DNA of 64,000 bases from Pseudarthrobacter raffinosi. GTDB taxonomy: Bacteria > Actinomycetota > Actinomycetes > Actinomycetales > Micrococcaceae. The notes beneath the pieces are model-generated. The model saw only the letters and a program-made list of their open reading frames with translations, did no database searches and was not told where the DNA came from. Numbering within the stretch: the stretch's first letter is position 1; each line of letters opens with the position of its first letter. The stretch lies in assembly GCF_023913735.1 (NCBI RefSeq), contig NZ_JAMXBH010000003.1, positions 1 through 64,000 on the forward strand, read 5' to 3'. The position numbers were made by a program, and so were the translations under genes. This document shows positions 26,542 through 33,859 of the stretch, one piece after another.

Positions 26542-29181
26542 ATGGCTACGCCGTTGAACCAGAGCGTGGCGGATTCCGCCCTGCTGACCAGATCGCTGCC
26601 GCTGGGCCTGCTCCGGACGTTCATCCAGTCGGACCTGGCGGACGAAGGTTTCACCCCCACCCTCCTGGCCGAACTGAAGGTCCTCGCCCGTGTCCCCGGG
26701 CTGCTGGTGGCCTGCAACTACGGCGGAACACTGTGCGACGCGGAGGGAATCTCCACCGAGACCCTTCCCCTGGGGAGCGCCGCGATCGCGCTCCGCGCCC
26801 TGGCCGCCCTACCCAACACCCATACCGCCGTCATCTCGGGGCGCTCGCTGCGTGACCTCGCCGCTGTGTCACGGCTGCCCGCGGAGGTGCACCTCATCGG
26901 CTCGCATGGCGCGGAGTCGGACATGGCCTTCGCCCACGTCCAGGACCTCGCCACCGAAGCCACGCTCCACAAGGTAGGCACCGCGCTGACTGAGGCCGTG
27001 GGTTTCCAGGAGGGAATCTGGATCGAGCGGAAGCCGGTGGCCGTGTCGGTGCACACCCGGCCGGCCTCCCCGACGGTGGTGCAGGTCGTGACGGAAACGG
27101 CGCGGGAGATCGCCAGGGCCCATGGGCTGTTCTTCATCGTGGACGGTTCGGTCCTGGACCTCTCGGTGATGGAACCGGCCAAGGCGGACGCCCTGGAAAA
27201 CCTCCGGTCCCGGCTGGGCGCGAGTGCTGCGCTGTACGCAGGGGACGCCCACAGCGACGAAATGGCCATCGCCACGCTCCGCGGCCCGGACCTGGGGTTA
27301 CGAGTGGGGCCGGGGGAGACCCGCGCGTCCCACCGGCTGCGGGACCCGGAATCCTTCGCCCGCGTCCTGGCCCTCCTGTTCGAGCTGCGGCGGGCTTGGC
27401 TTTTCGGCGAGGACGCAGTGGGGCTCGAGCGCCACACGATGATCGGCAACGGATCATCCACCGCTTTGGTCACTCCGGATGCCAAGGTCTGCTGGATGAG
27501 CCACCCGCTCCCGGATTCAGGGTCGCTGTTCGCCCACATCCTGGGCGGGGACGCCGCCGGGCACTTCTCCGTAGAGCCGCTCAAGGCCTCGCAGGTTCTG
27601 GGCCAGCGCTACGTGGACAGCACCATGATCGTGGAGACGCGCTGGGCGGACGTAACCGTCACGGACTACCTGGAGCCGGCACCGGAAGGGATCACCAGCC
27701 TGGTCCGGGTGCTCTCCGGAACCGGCGGCGCCAAGATCGTCTTCGCGCCCCGGCCGGATTACGCCAACGCGCCGTTCAGCATGGAGGCCCGCGGCGATGA
27801 ACTCCATGTGGTGGGAACCTCCGATCCCATTTTCCTTTTTGCCCCGGGCGTCAGTTTCACCATCACCTCGGACGGCCTCCATGCCACCGCCACCGCTTCG
27901 GTCAACCTCCAGGACGGGCCGGTGGTCCTCAACCTGCGCTGCGGCGACACCGAGCCTGCGTTGGCGGACCCCCGCGGGGAGACGGACCGGCGGGCGGGCG
28001 TGGCGCTCCACTCCCGCCGCTGGGTGCAGGAACTGGAACTGCCCTCGGTGAAGCCATCGCTGGTCCGCCGCTCAGCGCTGGTCCTCCGCGCCCTCGTGCA
28101 CGAGCCCACGGGTGCCGTGCTGGCCGCGCCCACCACGTCGCTGCCAGAAGGAATCGGCGGCACACGGAACTGGGATTACCGCTACTGCTGGCTGCGGGAC
28201 GGCTCCATGACGGTGAACGCGCTGGTGGACCTGGGCTCCACGGCGGAGGCGGCCGGGTTCCTCAGCTGGCTGGGCCGGATCCTCGAACATGCACCGGGCC
28301 CGGAATGGCTGCATCCGCTGTACTCGGTGACGGGGGCGCCGCTGTCCACGGAGGCCGTCATCGACAGCCTGCCCGGGTATGCGGGGTCCCGGCCGGTCCG
28401 GATCGGCAACGCCGCAGACCACCAGGTCCAGCTCGATGTCTTCGGGCCGGTGGCTGAACTGATCCACGGCGTCAGCTCACGGAATGGTGGCCTCGAGGAC
28501 GGCCACTGGGACCTGTTGGTGCAGATGGCGGCCGCCGTCCTGGCCCGGTGGCACGAGCCTGACCACGGCATTTGGGAAGCCCGGCGGCCGCCGCGGCACC
28601 ACGTCTACACCAAGGTGATGTGCTGGGTGACGCTGGACCGCGCACTGCGGACCGCCGACCGGCACGGCAGGACGCCGGATCCGTCGTGGGAACCCACGGC
28701 GCAAACCATCCGGGAGGAAGTCCTGCGCGAAGGCTGGGATGACTCGGCCGCGTCCTACACCGTGGCCTACGACAGCCCCGACCTGGATGCAGCCGTCCTC
28801 CACATCGGGCTCTCCGGCCTGCTGGATGTCACTGACCAGCGGTTCCTGGACACCGTCACCGCCGTGGAAAGGGAACTGCGGGTGGGCCCCACCGTGTTCC
28901 GGTACAGGTACGACGACGGCCTGCCGGGTTTGGAGGGCGGCTTCCACATCTGTACTACCTGGCTGATTGAGGCGTACGTTGCGGTGGGCAGGATCGAGGA
29001 GGCCTGGGACCTGTTCGACCAGCTGGTGAACCTCTTCGGCCCCACCGGCCTGCTCCCCGAAGAATACGATCCCAGTACGGAGACGCACCTGGGGAACCAC
29101 CCGCAGGCGTACTCGCACCTGGGGTTCATCCGCTGCGCCCGGATCCTGGACCGGCACAAGCCAGAGGCCAAAAGGACATAA
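26542..29181 (+). CDS. Trehalose-phosphatase-like HAD domain fused to GH15 hydrolase
   Basis: An 879-residue two-domain protein. Residues about 45-285 match trehalose-6-phosphate phosphatase (OtsB): AVISGRSLRDL at 96-106, EGIWIERKP at 157-165 and YAGDAHSDE at 232-240. The first motif, normally DxDGT, reads N59-Y-G61-G-T, so both catalytic aspartates are lost and the domain is probably inactive. Residues about 290-870 form a GH15 glucoamylase/trehalase: beta-sandwich, then GTRNWDYRYCWLRDGS, DVFGPVAELIH, GGFHICTTWLIEAYVAVGR, LLPEEYDP and GNHPQAYSHLGFIR. Bacterial relatives hydrolyse trehalose or alpha-glucans. The start ATG 26542 has a GGAG site. It is separated from the GH130 operon by 198 bases and is probably its own unit. 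Confidence 0.88.
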   Translation: MATPLNQSVADSALLTRSLPLGLLRTFIQSDLADEGFTPTLLAELKVLARVPGLLVACNYGGTLCDAEGISTETLPLGSAAIALRALAALPNTHTAVISGRSLRDLAAVSRLPAEVHLIGSHGAESDMAFAHVQDLATEATLHKVGTALTEAVGFQEGIWIERKPVAVSVHTRPASPTVVQVVTETAREIARAHGLFFIVDGSVLDLSVMEPAKADALENLRSRLGASAALYAGDAHSDEMAIATLRGPDLGLRVGPGETRASHRLRDPESFARVLALLFELRRAWLFGEDAVGLERHTMIGNGSSTALVTPDAKVCWMSHPLPDSGSLFAHILGGDAAGHFSVEPLKASQVLGQRYVDSTMIVETRWADVTVTDYLEPAPEGITSLVRVLSGTGGAKIVFAPRPDYANAPFSMEARGDELHVVGTSDPIFLFAPGVSFTITSDGLHATATASVNLQDGPVVLNLRCGDTEPALADPRGETDRRAGVALHSRRWVQELELPSVKPSLVRRSALVLRALVHEPTGAVLAAPTTSLPEGIGGTRNWDYRYCWLRDGSMTVNALVDLGSTAEAAGFLSWLGRILEHAPGPEWLHPLYSVTGAPLSTEAVIDSLPGYAGSRPVRIGNAADHQVQLDVFGPVAELIHGVSSRNGGLEDGHWDLLVQMAAAVLARWHEPDHGIWEARRPPRHHVYTKVMCWVTLDRALRTADRHGRTPDPSWEPTAQTIREEVLREGWDDSAASYTVAYDSPDLDAAVLHIGLSGLLDVTDQRFLDTVTAVERELRVGPTVFRYRYDDGLPGLEGGFHICTTWLIEAYVAVGRIEEAWDLFDQLVNLFGPTGLLPEEYDPSTETHLGNHPQAYSHLGFIRCARILDRHKPEAKRT

Positions 29182-29185
29182 CCCG

Positions 29186-29239
29186 GCGCGAACGTGCACT
29201 TGAGGCCCTGTCGGGAGGGCCCCAACTGCTCGTGCGCGC
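29186..29239. repeat. 54-bp palindrome (family R2, 'CACTT' type)
   Basis: The left arm 29186-29208 (GCGCGAACGTGCACTTGAGG...) pairs imperfectly with 29217-29239. It begins four bases after the HAD-GH15 stop and may serve as its terminator. Its left arm matches 62998-63020 and, inverted, 48015-48039. Confidence 0.7.
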
Positions 29240-29259
29240 TGGTTTTTTCCGCCGGTTTA

Positions 29260-29357
29260 TCACGCACAGCGCCTTTTTGGGAAGCACGACGGCGGCCTGC
29301 CGCGGAACTGCGCGGTGGGCGCCGCCGTCGGGCGCTAAAAGCGTGCCTGGCGTGACG
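29260..29357. repeat. 98-bp palindromic intergenic element (family R1)
   Basis: Same architecture as 18567-18666: CACGC at the left, a T-run, GGAAGC, CGACGGCGG, then CGCCGCCGTCG, an A-run, GCGTGC and GCGTGACG at the right end (29350-29357). It lies between the HAD-GH15 gene and the convergent AEC transporter. Confidence 0.82.
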
Positions 29358-29403
29358 AGGGAACCTAGCGGGAGCACAAACCGCTGGTCAGTTCAGCAGC
29401 CAA

Positions 29404-30330
29404 TCAGTTCAGCAGCAGCGCGACGCCGATCATGGCAGGTACCGCCACCACCGTGGTGATCAGGACGGTGTCCTTGGCCACGGTGAGGCCGGTCTGGTAG
29501 CGGCTGGCGGCAACAAAAACGTTCTGCGCGGTGGGGAGGGACGCCACCACGACGGCCGCGAACAGGGCCGGGCCGTCGAGCCCTACGGCAAAGCGGGCAA
29601 AAACGTAGGCGATGGCCGGCTGGACCACCAGTTTGAAGGCACTGGCCAGGAGAGTGTCCACGCGTCTGCCGGCGGCGGCCTGCAATGGCCGGCTGCCGTT
29701 CAGGCTCATGCCGAAGGCGATCAGCATGGCCGGAATCGCAGCGCCGCCAATGAGGTGGATCGGCTCCAGGAGCAGCGGCGGAACCTTCCAACCGGTCCCC
29801 GCCACCAGCAGGCCAAGGCCCGAGCCAACAATCATCGGGTTCCGCAGGATCATCAGAATGAATCCCCAGGGCGTGGTGCGGTGTGAGCTGGTGCTGGCGT
29901 CCAGGATCATCAGGAAAATCGGTGTGAAGAACGCCAGTTGGAAGATCAGCAGCGGTGCCACGTAGCTGGCGTCGCCCAGAACATATACCGCGATGGGAAT
30001 ACCGAGGTTCGCGGAGTTGGCCAGGGAAGCGGCCATCGAGGACATCAGTGCTTCCGGCAACGCGCGCTTAAGGACGAACTTGACGATGCTGAAGAAGATA
30101 AGGGCGGTGCAGACGGCGGACACAGCCGTGACCAGCAGCGGTTCCGCGAAGACTTCCCGCAGCTGCGCTTTGCTGAGCGTCTCGAAGAGGAGTGCAGGGC
30201 TGGCCACAAAGAAGGTCAGGCCACTGAGGACCTGGCGGGCGTTGTCGCCCAGGATCCGTTGGCGGCCGACGAACCAGCCCACCATGATGATGAACCAGAC
30301 AACAAAGAAGCCCTGCAGCACGCCTACCAA
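29404..30330 (-). CDS. AEC-family (auxin efflux carrier-like) transporter
   Basis: A 308-residue membrane protein with about ten helices arranged as two similar halves, as in AEC transporters. Motifs include FIIMVGWFVGRQRIL at the N-terminus, ANSANLGIPIAVYVLGD, NPMIVGSGLGLL and ASLPTAQNVFVAASRYQ near the C-terminus. Bacterial members export malonate, malate or other carboxylates, but the substrate is not visible. The start is TTG 30330, supported by a GGAGG ribosome site seven bases upstream. It is downstream of panD on the same strand with a 51-base gap, so the two may be co-transcribed. Confidence 0.88.
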   Translation of the reverse strand: MVGVLQGFFVVWFIIMVGWFVGRQRILGDNARQVLSGLTFFVASPALLFETLSKAQLREVFAEPLLVTAVSAVCTALIFFSIVKFVLKRALPEALMSSMAASLANSANLGIPIAVYVLGDASYVAPLLIFQLAFFTPIFLMILDASTSSHRTTPWGFILMILRNPMIVGSGLGLLVAGTGWKVPPLLLEPIHLIGGAAIPAMLIAFGMSLNGSRPLQAAAGRRVDTLLASAFKLVVQPAIAYVFARFAVGLDGPALFAAVVVASLPTAQNVFVAASRYQTGLTVAKDTVLITTVVAVPAMIGVALLLN

Positions 30331-30381
30331 GAAAAGCCTCCGAGGCTGCGGCGGCGGTGTCTGCCCGGACTCACGCTCCGG

Positions 30382-30807
30382 CTACAGGGCGGCGTTGTTC
30401 AGGGCGAACGGCGGACGCATCAGGCCGGGCGTGTGGCACTCGGCGGGGTCGTTTCCGATCTGGACAATCTTGTTGTCCTCATCCACATGGATGACCTTCG
30501 GGGTGTAGGCATGGGCCTCTTCCGTGGTCATCTGGGCATAGGTGATGAGGATGACGATGTCGTTCTCGTGCATCAGGTGGGCTGCTGCCCCGTTGATGCC
30601 AATGACACCGGAGCCGCGCTCGCCGGCGATGGTGTAGGTCTCCAGGCGCGCACCGTTGGTCACGTCCACGATGGCCACGAGCTCGCCGGGAAGGATATCG
30701 GCAGCATCCAGCAGGTCCAGGTCAACGGTGACCGATCCTACGTAGTGCAGGTCGGCATGCGTGACGGTGGCCCGGTGGATTTTGGACTTGAACATTGTGC
30801 GATTCAT
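30382..30807 (-). CDS. panD: Aspartate 1-decarboxylase proenzyme
   Basis: A 141-residue pyruvoyl enzyme that makes beta-alanine from aspartate for pantothenate and CoA synthesis. Self-cleavage occurs at G24-S25 in HYVGSVTVD. The key residues K9, Y58 (in RLETYT) and N72 (in GINGAAAH) are all present. The start [13 protein letters not shown] is canonical. The C-terminal extension (residues 115-141) is typical of actinobacterial PanD. It is not next to panB or panC here. Confidence 0.96.
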   Translation of the reverse strand: MNRTMFKSKIHRATVTHADLHYVGSVTVDLDLLDAADILPGELVAIVDVTNGARLETYTIAGERGSGVIGINGAAAHLMHENDIVILITYAQMTTEEAHAYTPKVIHVDEDNKIVQIGNDPAECHTPGLMRPPFALNNAAL

Positions 30808-30913
30808 AACCCGCCCAGTCTAGCGTCGGCACCCGGATCGCGCTGTGACGCACTGAACATGCCGGCGGAAGCTGTTTCCCCGCCTACCCGCACGTGACCG
30901 GGCGATCCGGCAC

Positions 30914-31840
30914 CTAACTCGATGCGCCGCCGTCGTCCGTCCTTGCTACTGAGGTGGCGGTGGCGGCCAGCGTCTCGCGGGCGGCGAGGATGGCCGGCCG
31001 CTGCGCGCTGGAGCGGCGCACCGATGTGAACACGGTGCGGTGCGGGTTGCCGGGCAGGTCCAGCAGCTGGGCGGTGGTGCCGCGGCCGGTCCAGACGAGG
31101 TCCGGCATCAGCGCCACGGCATTTCCGGACTCGATCAGCCTGATCTGCGCCTGGAGATCGGCTGTTTCGAAGCGCACATCGGGCTCGAACCCGGCACTCC
31201 GGCAGGCCTGCTCCGCCCAGTGCCGGGATGCCGCGCCGCGGGGCTCCATCACCCAGGGCAGCGCGGCAGTATCTTCCAGCGACGTGATGGGCGGCCGGCC
31301 GGGAGCGGCCGGCGGAACGGCCAGCCGGATCACGTCAGTGGTCAGCTTGATGCGGTCCAGCTCCGGGTACCGCGGGGCGGCGTGGCCCGGATACTGTTCG
31401 GCGATGACCAGGTCAAAATCGCGCGCCCACGTCTCATGAAGTGCCGTTTCGGGTTCGCGCTGGATCATTTCGATCCGGACCTCCGGGTACTCCGCCGTCA
31501 TCCGCGTGAGCGTGTCCGGCATCAGCGCCAAGGCCGCGGACTGGAACACCGCAATCCGGACGGTTCCCGTGACAGTCGTCAGCGACGCCGCGAGGTCTGC
31601 TTCAGCCTGCTCCATGGTTTCGAGCAGCTGGGCGGTGTGGGCCACCAGGACTTCGGCCTGGGGCGTCAGCTGCACGCGCCGCCCCGTCTTCCGGAGCAGC
31701 TCCACGCCCACTTCCTTTTCCAGCAGGGCAAGCTGCTGGGAGACCGACGACGGGCTGTACTGCAGTGCCTCCGCCACCTCCGCCAGGGTGCCCCGGATCT
31801 TCAGTTCGCGGAGAAGCCGCAGGCGCCGGACATCGAGCAT
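30914..31840 (-). CDS. LysR-family transcriptional regulator
   Basis: A 308-residue LysR regulator. The winged HTH starts at MLDVRRLRLLRELKIRG, with the recognition region LAEVAEALQYSPSSVSQQLALLEKEVGVELL (about 18-48). I use the ATG at 31840; an upstream reading would cross the intergenic operator. The effector domain carries GTVRIAVFQSAALALMPD and DLVIAEQYPGHAAPRYPELD. It is divergent from the APC permease, so it probably regulates that gene in response to its amino-acid substrate. Confidence 0.9.
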   Translation of the reverse strand: MLDVRRLRLLRELKIRGTLAEVAEALQYSPSSVSQQLALLEKEVGVELLRKTGRRVQLTPQAEVLVAHTAQLLETMEQAEADLAASLTTVTGTVRIAVFQSAALALMPDTLTRMTAEYPEVRIEMIQREPETALHETWARDFDLVIAEQYPGHAAPRYPELDRIKLTTDVIRLAVPPAAPGRPPITSLEDTAALPWVMEPRGAASRHWAEQACRSAGFEPDVRFETADLQAQIRLIESGNAVALMPDLVWTGRGTTAQLLDLPGNPHRTVFTSVRRSSAQRPAILAARETLAATATSVARTDDGGASS

Positions 31841-31873
31841 GGCCACATTCCTTGATGAATCTAATGAATATAG

Positions 31874-31898
31874 GTTAGAAGTAGTCACTTTATCTAAC
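31874..31898. promoter_or_regulatory. Putative LysR binding site
   Basis: GTTAGA (31874-31879) and TCTAAC (31893-31898) form an inverted repeat with 13 bases between, in an A/T-rich island midway between the divergent LysR and permease genes. A half-match TCTAAT lies at 31859-31864. Length and position fit a LysR recognition site with flanking activation half-sites. Confidence 0.7.
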
Positions 31899-31994
31899 GC
31901 AACTGCGCTTGCATACTGGTGTACCTGAGTTACCCCCGTCACAGCCCCTCGCCGGGGCGCCGTGTTGGGGCCGCACCCCACGCAGGAGTTCCTG

Positions 31995-33458
31995 ATGAGC
32001 ACAAGAGATATGTCCCAGTCGATTATGCGGCGCAAGCCCATCGACGATATCGAAGAAGAAAACAAGCACAGCGGGCTGTTCAAGTCCCTCGGGCTCTGGC
32101 AGCTCACCGCCATTGGTGTCGGCGGCATCATCGGCGTTGGAATTTTCTCCCTCGCCGGGTTGGTCGCGGCCGGAAGCGAAGATACTCCCGGAGTGGGGCC
32201 CGCTGTGCTGATCTCGTTCCTTGTTGCTGGTCTCGCATCCGCCGCGGCTGCCCTGTCCTACGCCGAGTTTGCAGGCATGATTCCGCGCGCAGGGTCCGCC
32301 TACACCTACGGCTACGTTGCTCTGGGTGAGGTGATTGGATGGTTCATCGGCTGGGACCTGCTGCTCGAATACATTGCCATTGTGGCCGTGGTGGCCATTG
32401 GCATTTCGGGGTACTTCGACGCCTTCCTGTCGGGTATCGGAGTTAACATGCCTGTCTGGATGACGTCCACGCCGGATGAGGGTAAGGGCGGCATCGTCAA
32501 CATTCCCGCCATCGTGGTCTGCCTCCTGGTGACCTGGATCCTGTCCCGCGGCACCAAGGCATTCGGCCGTTTTGAACTCGTAGCCGTGGCCATCAAGGTC
32601 ATCCTGATCCTGTTCATTATCGGCCTCGGCGTTTTCTATATCGACACCAACAACTACAACCCGTTTATGCCCAGCGGCTTTGGGCCCGTCCTGGCCGGTG
32701 CCGCGACCGTCTTCTTCGCGGTGTTCGGGTACGACGCCATGAGTACCGCGGCGGAAGAAGCCACGGACGGCAAGAAGCACATGCCGAAGGCCATCATCCT
32801 TTCGCTGATCATCGCCATGCTGCTCTACGTCGCTGCCACCCTAGTCCTGACCGGCATGCAGAACTACAAGGACATCGACCCCACGGCCGGCTTCGCTTCC
32901 GCGTTCACCGGCGTGGGTCTGCCCGTCATCGCCACCATCATTTCGGTCTTCGCCGTCCTGTCCATCCTCACGGTGATGCTGACCTTCCTCCTGGGCGTCA
33001 CGCGTGTCTGGTTCTCCATGAGCCGCGATGGCCTGCTGCCAGGCTGGTTCGCCAAGACGGACCGGCACGGAACCCCGCAGCGCGTTACCTGGATTGCCGG
33101 CGTCGCCTCCGCCCTGCTGGCCGGCGTGTTCCCCATCAAGGCCGTCGCGGACCTCACGAACATTGGCATCCTGGCCGCGTTCGTCGTCGTCTGCTTCGCC
33201 GTGATCGTGTTCCGCTACAAGAAGCCGGACGCCCCGCGCACGTTCCGCCTGCCGCTGATGCCCGTTATTCCGGCCTTCGGTGTGCTGGCGTCCGCCTTCC
33301 TCATGTTCCAGCTGCACTGGGAGACCTGGGCGCGGTTCGGTGTTTGGCTGGTTATCGGCCTGGCCATTTACTTCTTCTACGGCCGCAAGCACTCCCTGAT
33401 GAACCCGGACAGCCCACGCCACGAGGAGATTGTGGAGATGCACCGCCCCATCGGCTGA
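31995..33458 (+). CDS. APC-family amino acid permease (CAT/YfnA-like)
   Basis: A 487-residue amino acid permease with 12 helices. Start ATG 31995 (MSTRDMSQS) follows a CAGGAG site. Family motifs are LTAIGVGGIIGVGIFSLAGLVAA in TM1, SYAEFAGMIPRAGSAYTYGY, VFFAVFGYDAMSTAAEEATD in TM6-7 and RVWFSMSRDGLLPGWF. These fit cationic-amino-acid/YfnA-type carriers. It lies between a divergent LysR regulator and putA. Import of proline, ornithine or arginine feeding PutA is plausible but only inferred. Confidence 0.9.
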   Translation: MSTRDMSQSIMRRKPIDDIEEENKHSGLFKSLGLWQLTAIGVGGIIGVGIFSLAGLVAAGSEDTPGVGPAVLISFLVAGLASAAAALSYAEFAGMIPRAGSAYTYGYVALGEVIGWFIGWDLLLEYIAIVAVVAIGISGYFDAFLSGIGVNMPVWMTSTPDEGKGGIVNIPAIVVCLLVTWILSRGTKAFGRFELVAVAIKVILILFIIGLGVFYIDTNNYNPFMPSGFGPVLAGAATVFFAVFGYDAMSTAAEEATDGKKHMPKAIILSLIIAMLLYVAATLVLTGMQNYKDIDPTAGFASAFTGVGLPVIATIISVFAVLSILTVMLTFLLGVTRVWFSMSRDGLLPGWFAKTDRHGTPQRVTWIAGVASALLAGVFPIKAVADLTNIGILAAFVVVCFAVIVFRYKKPDAPRTFRLPLMPVIPAFGVLASAFLMFQLHWETWARFGVWLVIGLAIYFFYGRKHSLMNPDSPRHEEIVEMHRPIG

Positions 33459-33510
33459 CCCCCGGGTTCCCGGGCGTCCACCCGCCCACCCGTTCCGGCC
33501 CACCCACCCC

Positions 33511-33704
33511 CGGACGCTCACTCACTTCCTGCACGTTTTCACCAAACGCTCTTTCACTTTCGGGGCGCGAACGACGAACCCTCTCTCACATCCTGTGGGG
33601 AGGGTTCGTCCGTTTTTCATTGAGATGCGAGAGCGTTGCCCCAAAACCTGCAGGAAGTGAGGGAGGGTCGCCCAAAAACCCGCTTTAAGTGAGAGAGCGT
33701 TGCC
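33511..33704. repeat. Inverted cluster of six R4 repeat units
   Basis: Three cores in reverse orientation (starting about 33511, 33544 and 33577, e.g. CGGACGCTCACTCACTTC) face three forward cores (33623, 33654, 33686, e.g. TAAGTGAGAGAGCGTTGCC). The step is 31-33 bp. The centre is CCTGTGGGGAGGGTTCGTCC. The reverse cores are the complement of those at 24-105. The gap 33459-33859 contains no gene; after the repeats it turns A/T-rich (33740-33845), which should hold the putA promoter, although I cannot assign -10/-35 boxes confidently. Confidence 0.8.
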
Positions 33705-33859
33705 CAAAAATCGGGGATTTCCTGACCGTTTGGACGGCAAATCAAAGCATTGGGTTTCCTAACCTGTATTGCTTAGAAAACATCGCTTTATCTTATGTGA
33801 TTGCAAGTTCATACTGATGAATAAGACCCCTTCCAGACCAAGGAAAGAACGAGCAAACC

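Noticed and set aside
30914..32131. Longer LysR reading with 97 extra N-terminal residues
   Set aside because: It would translate across the divergent promoter and the inverted repeat. The family N-terminus begins at the ATG at 31840.
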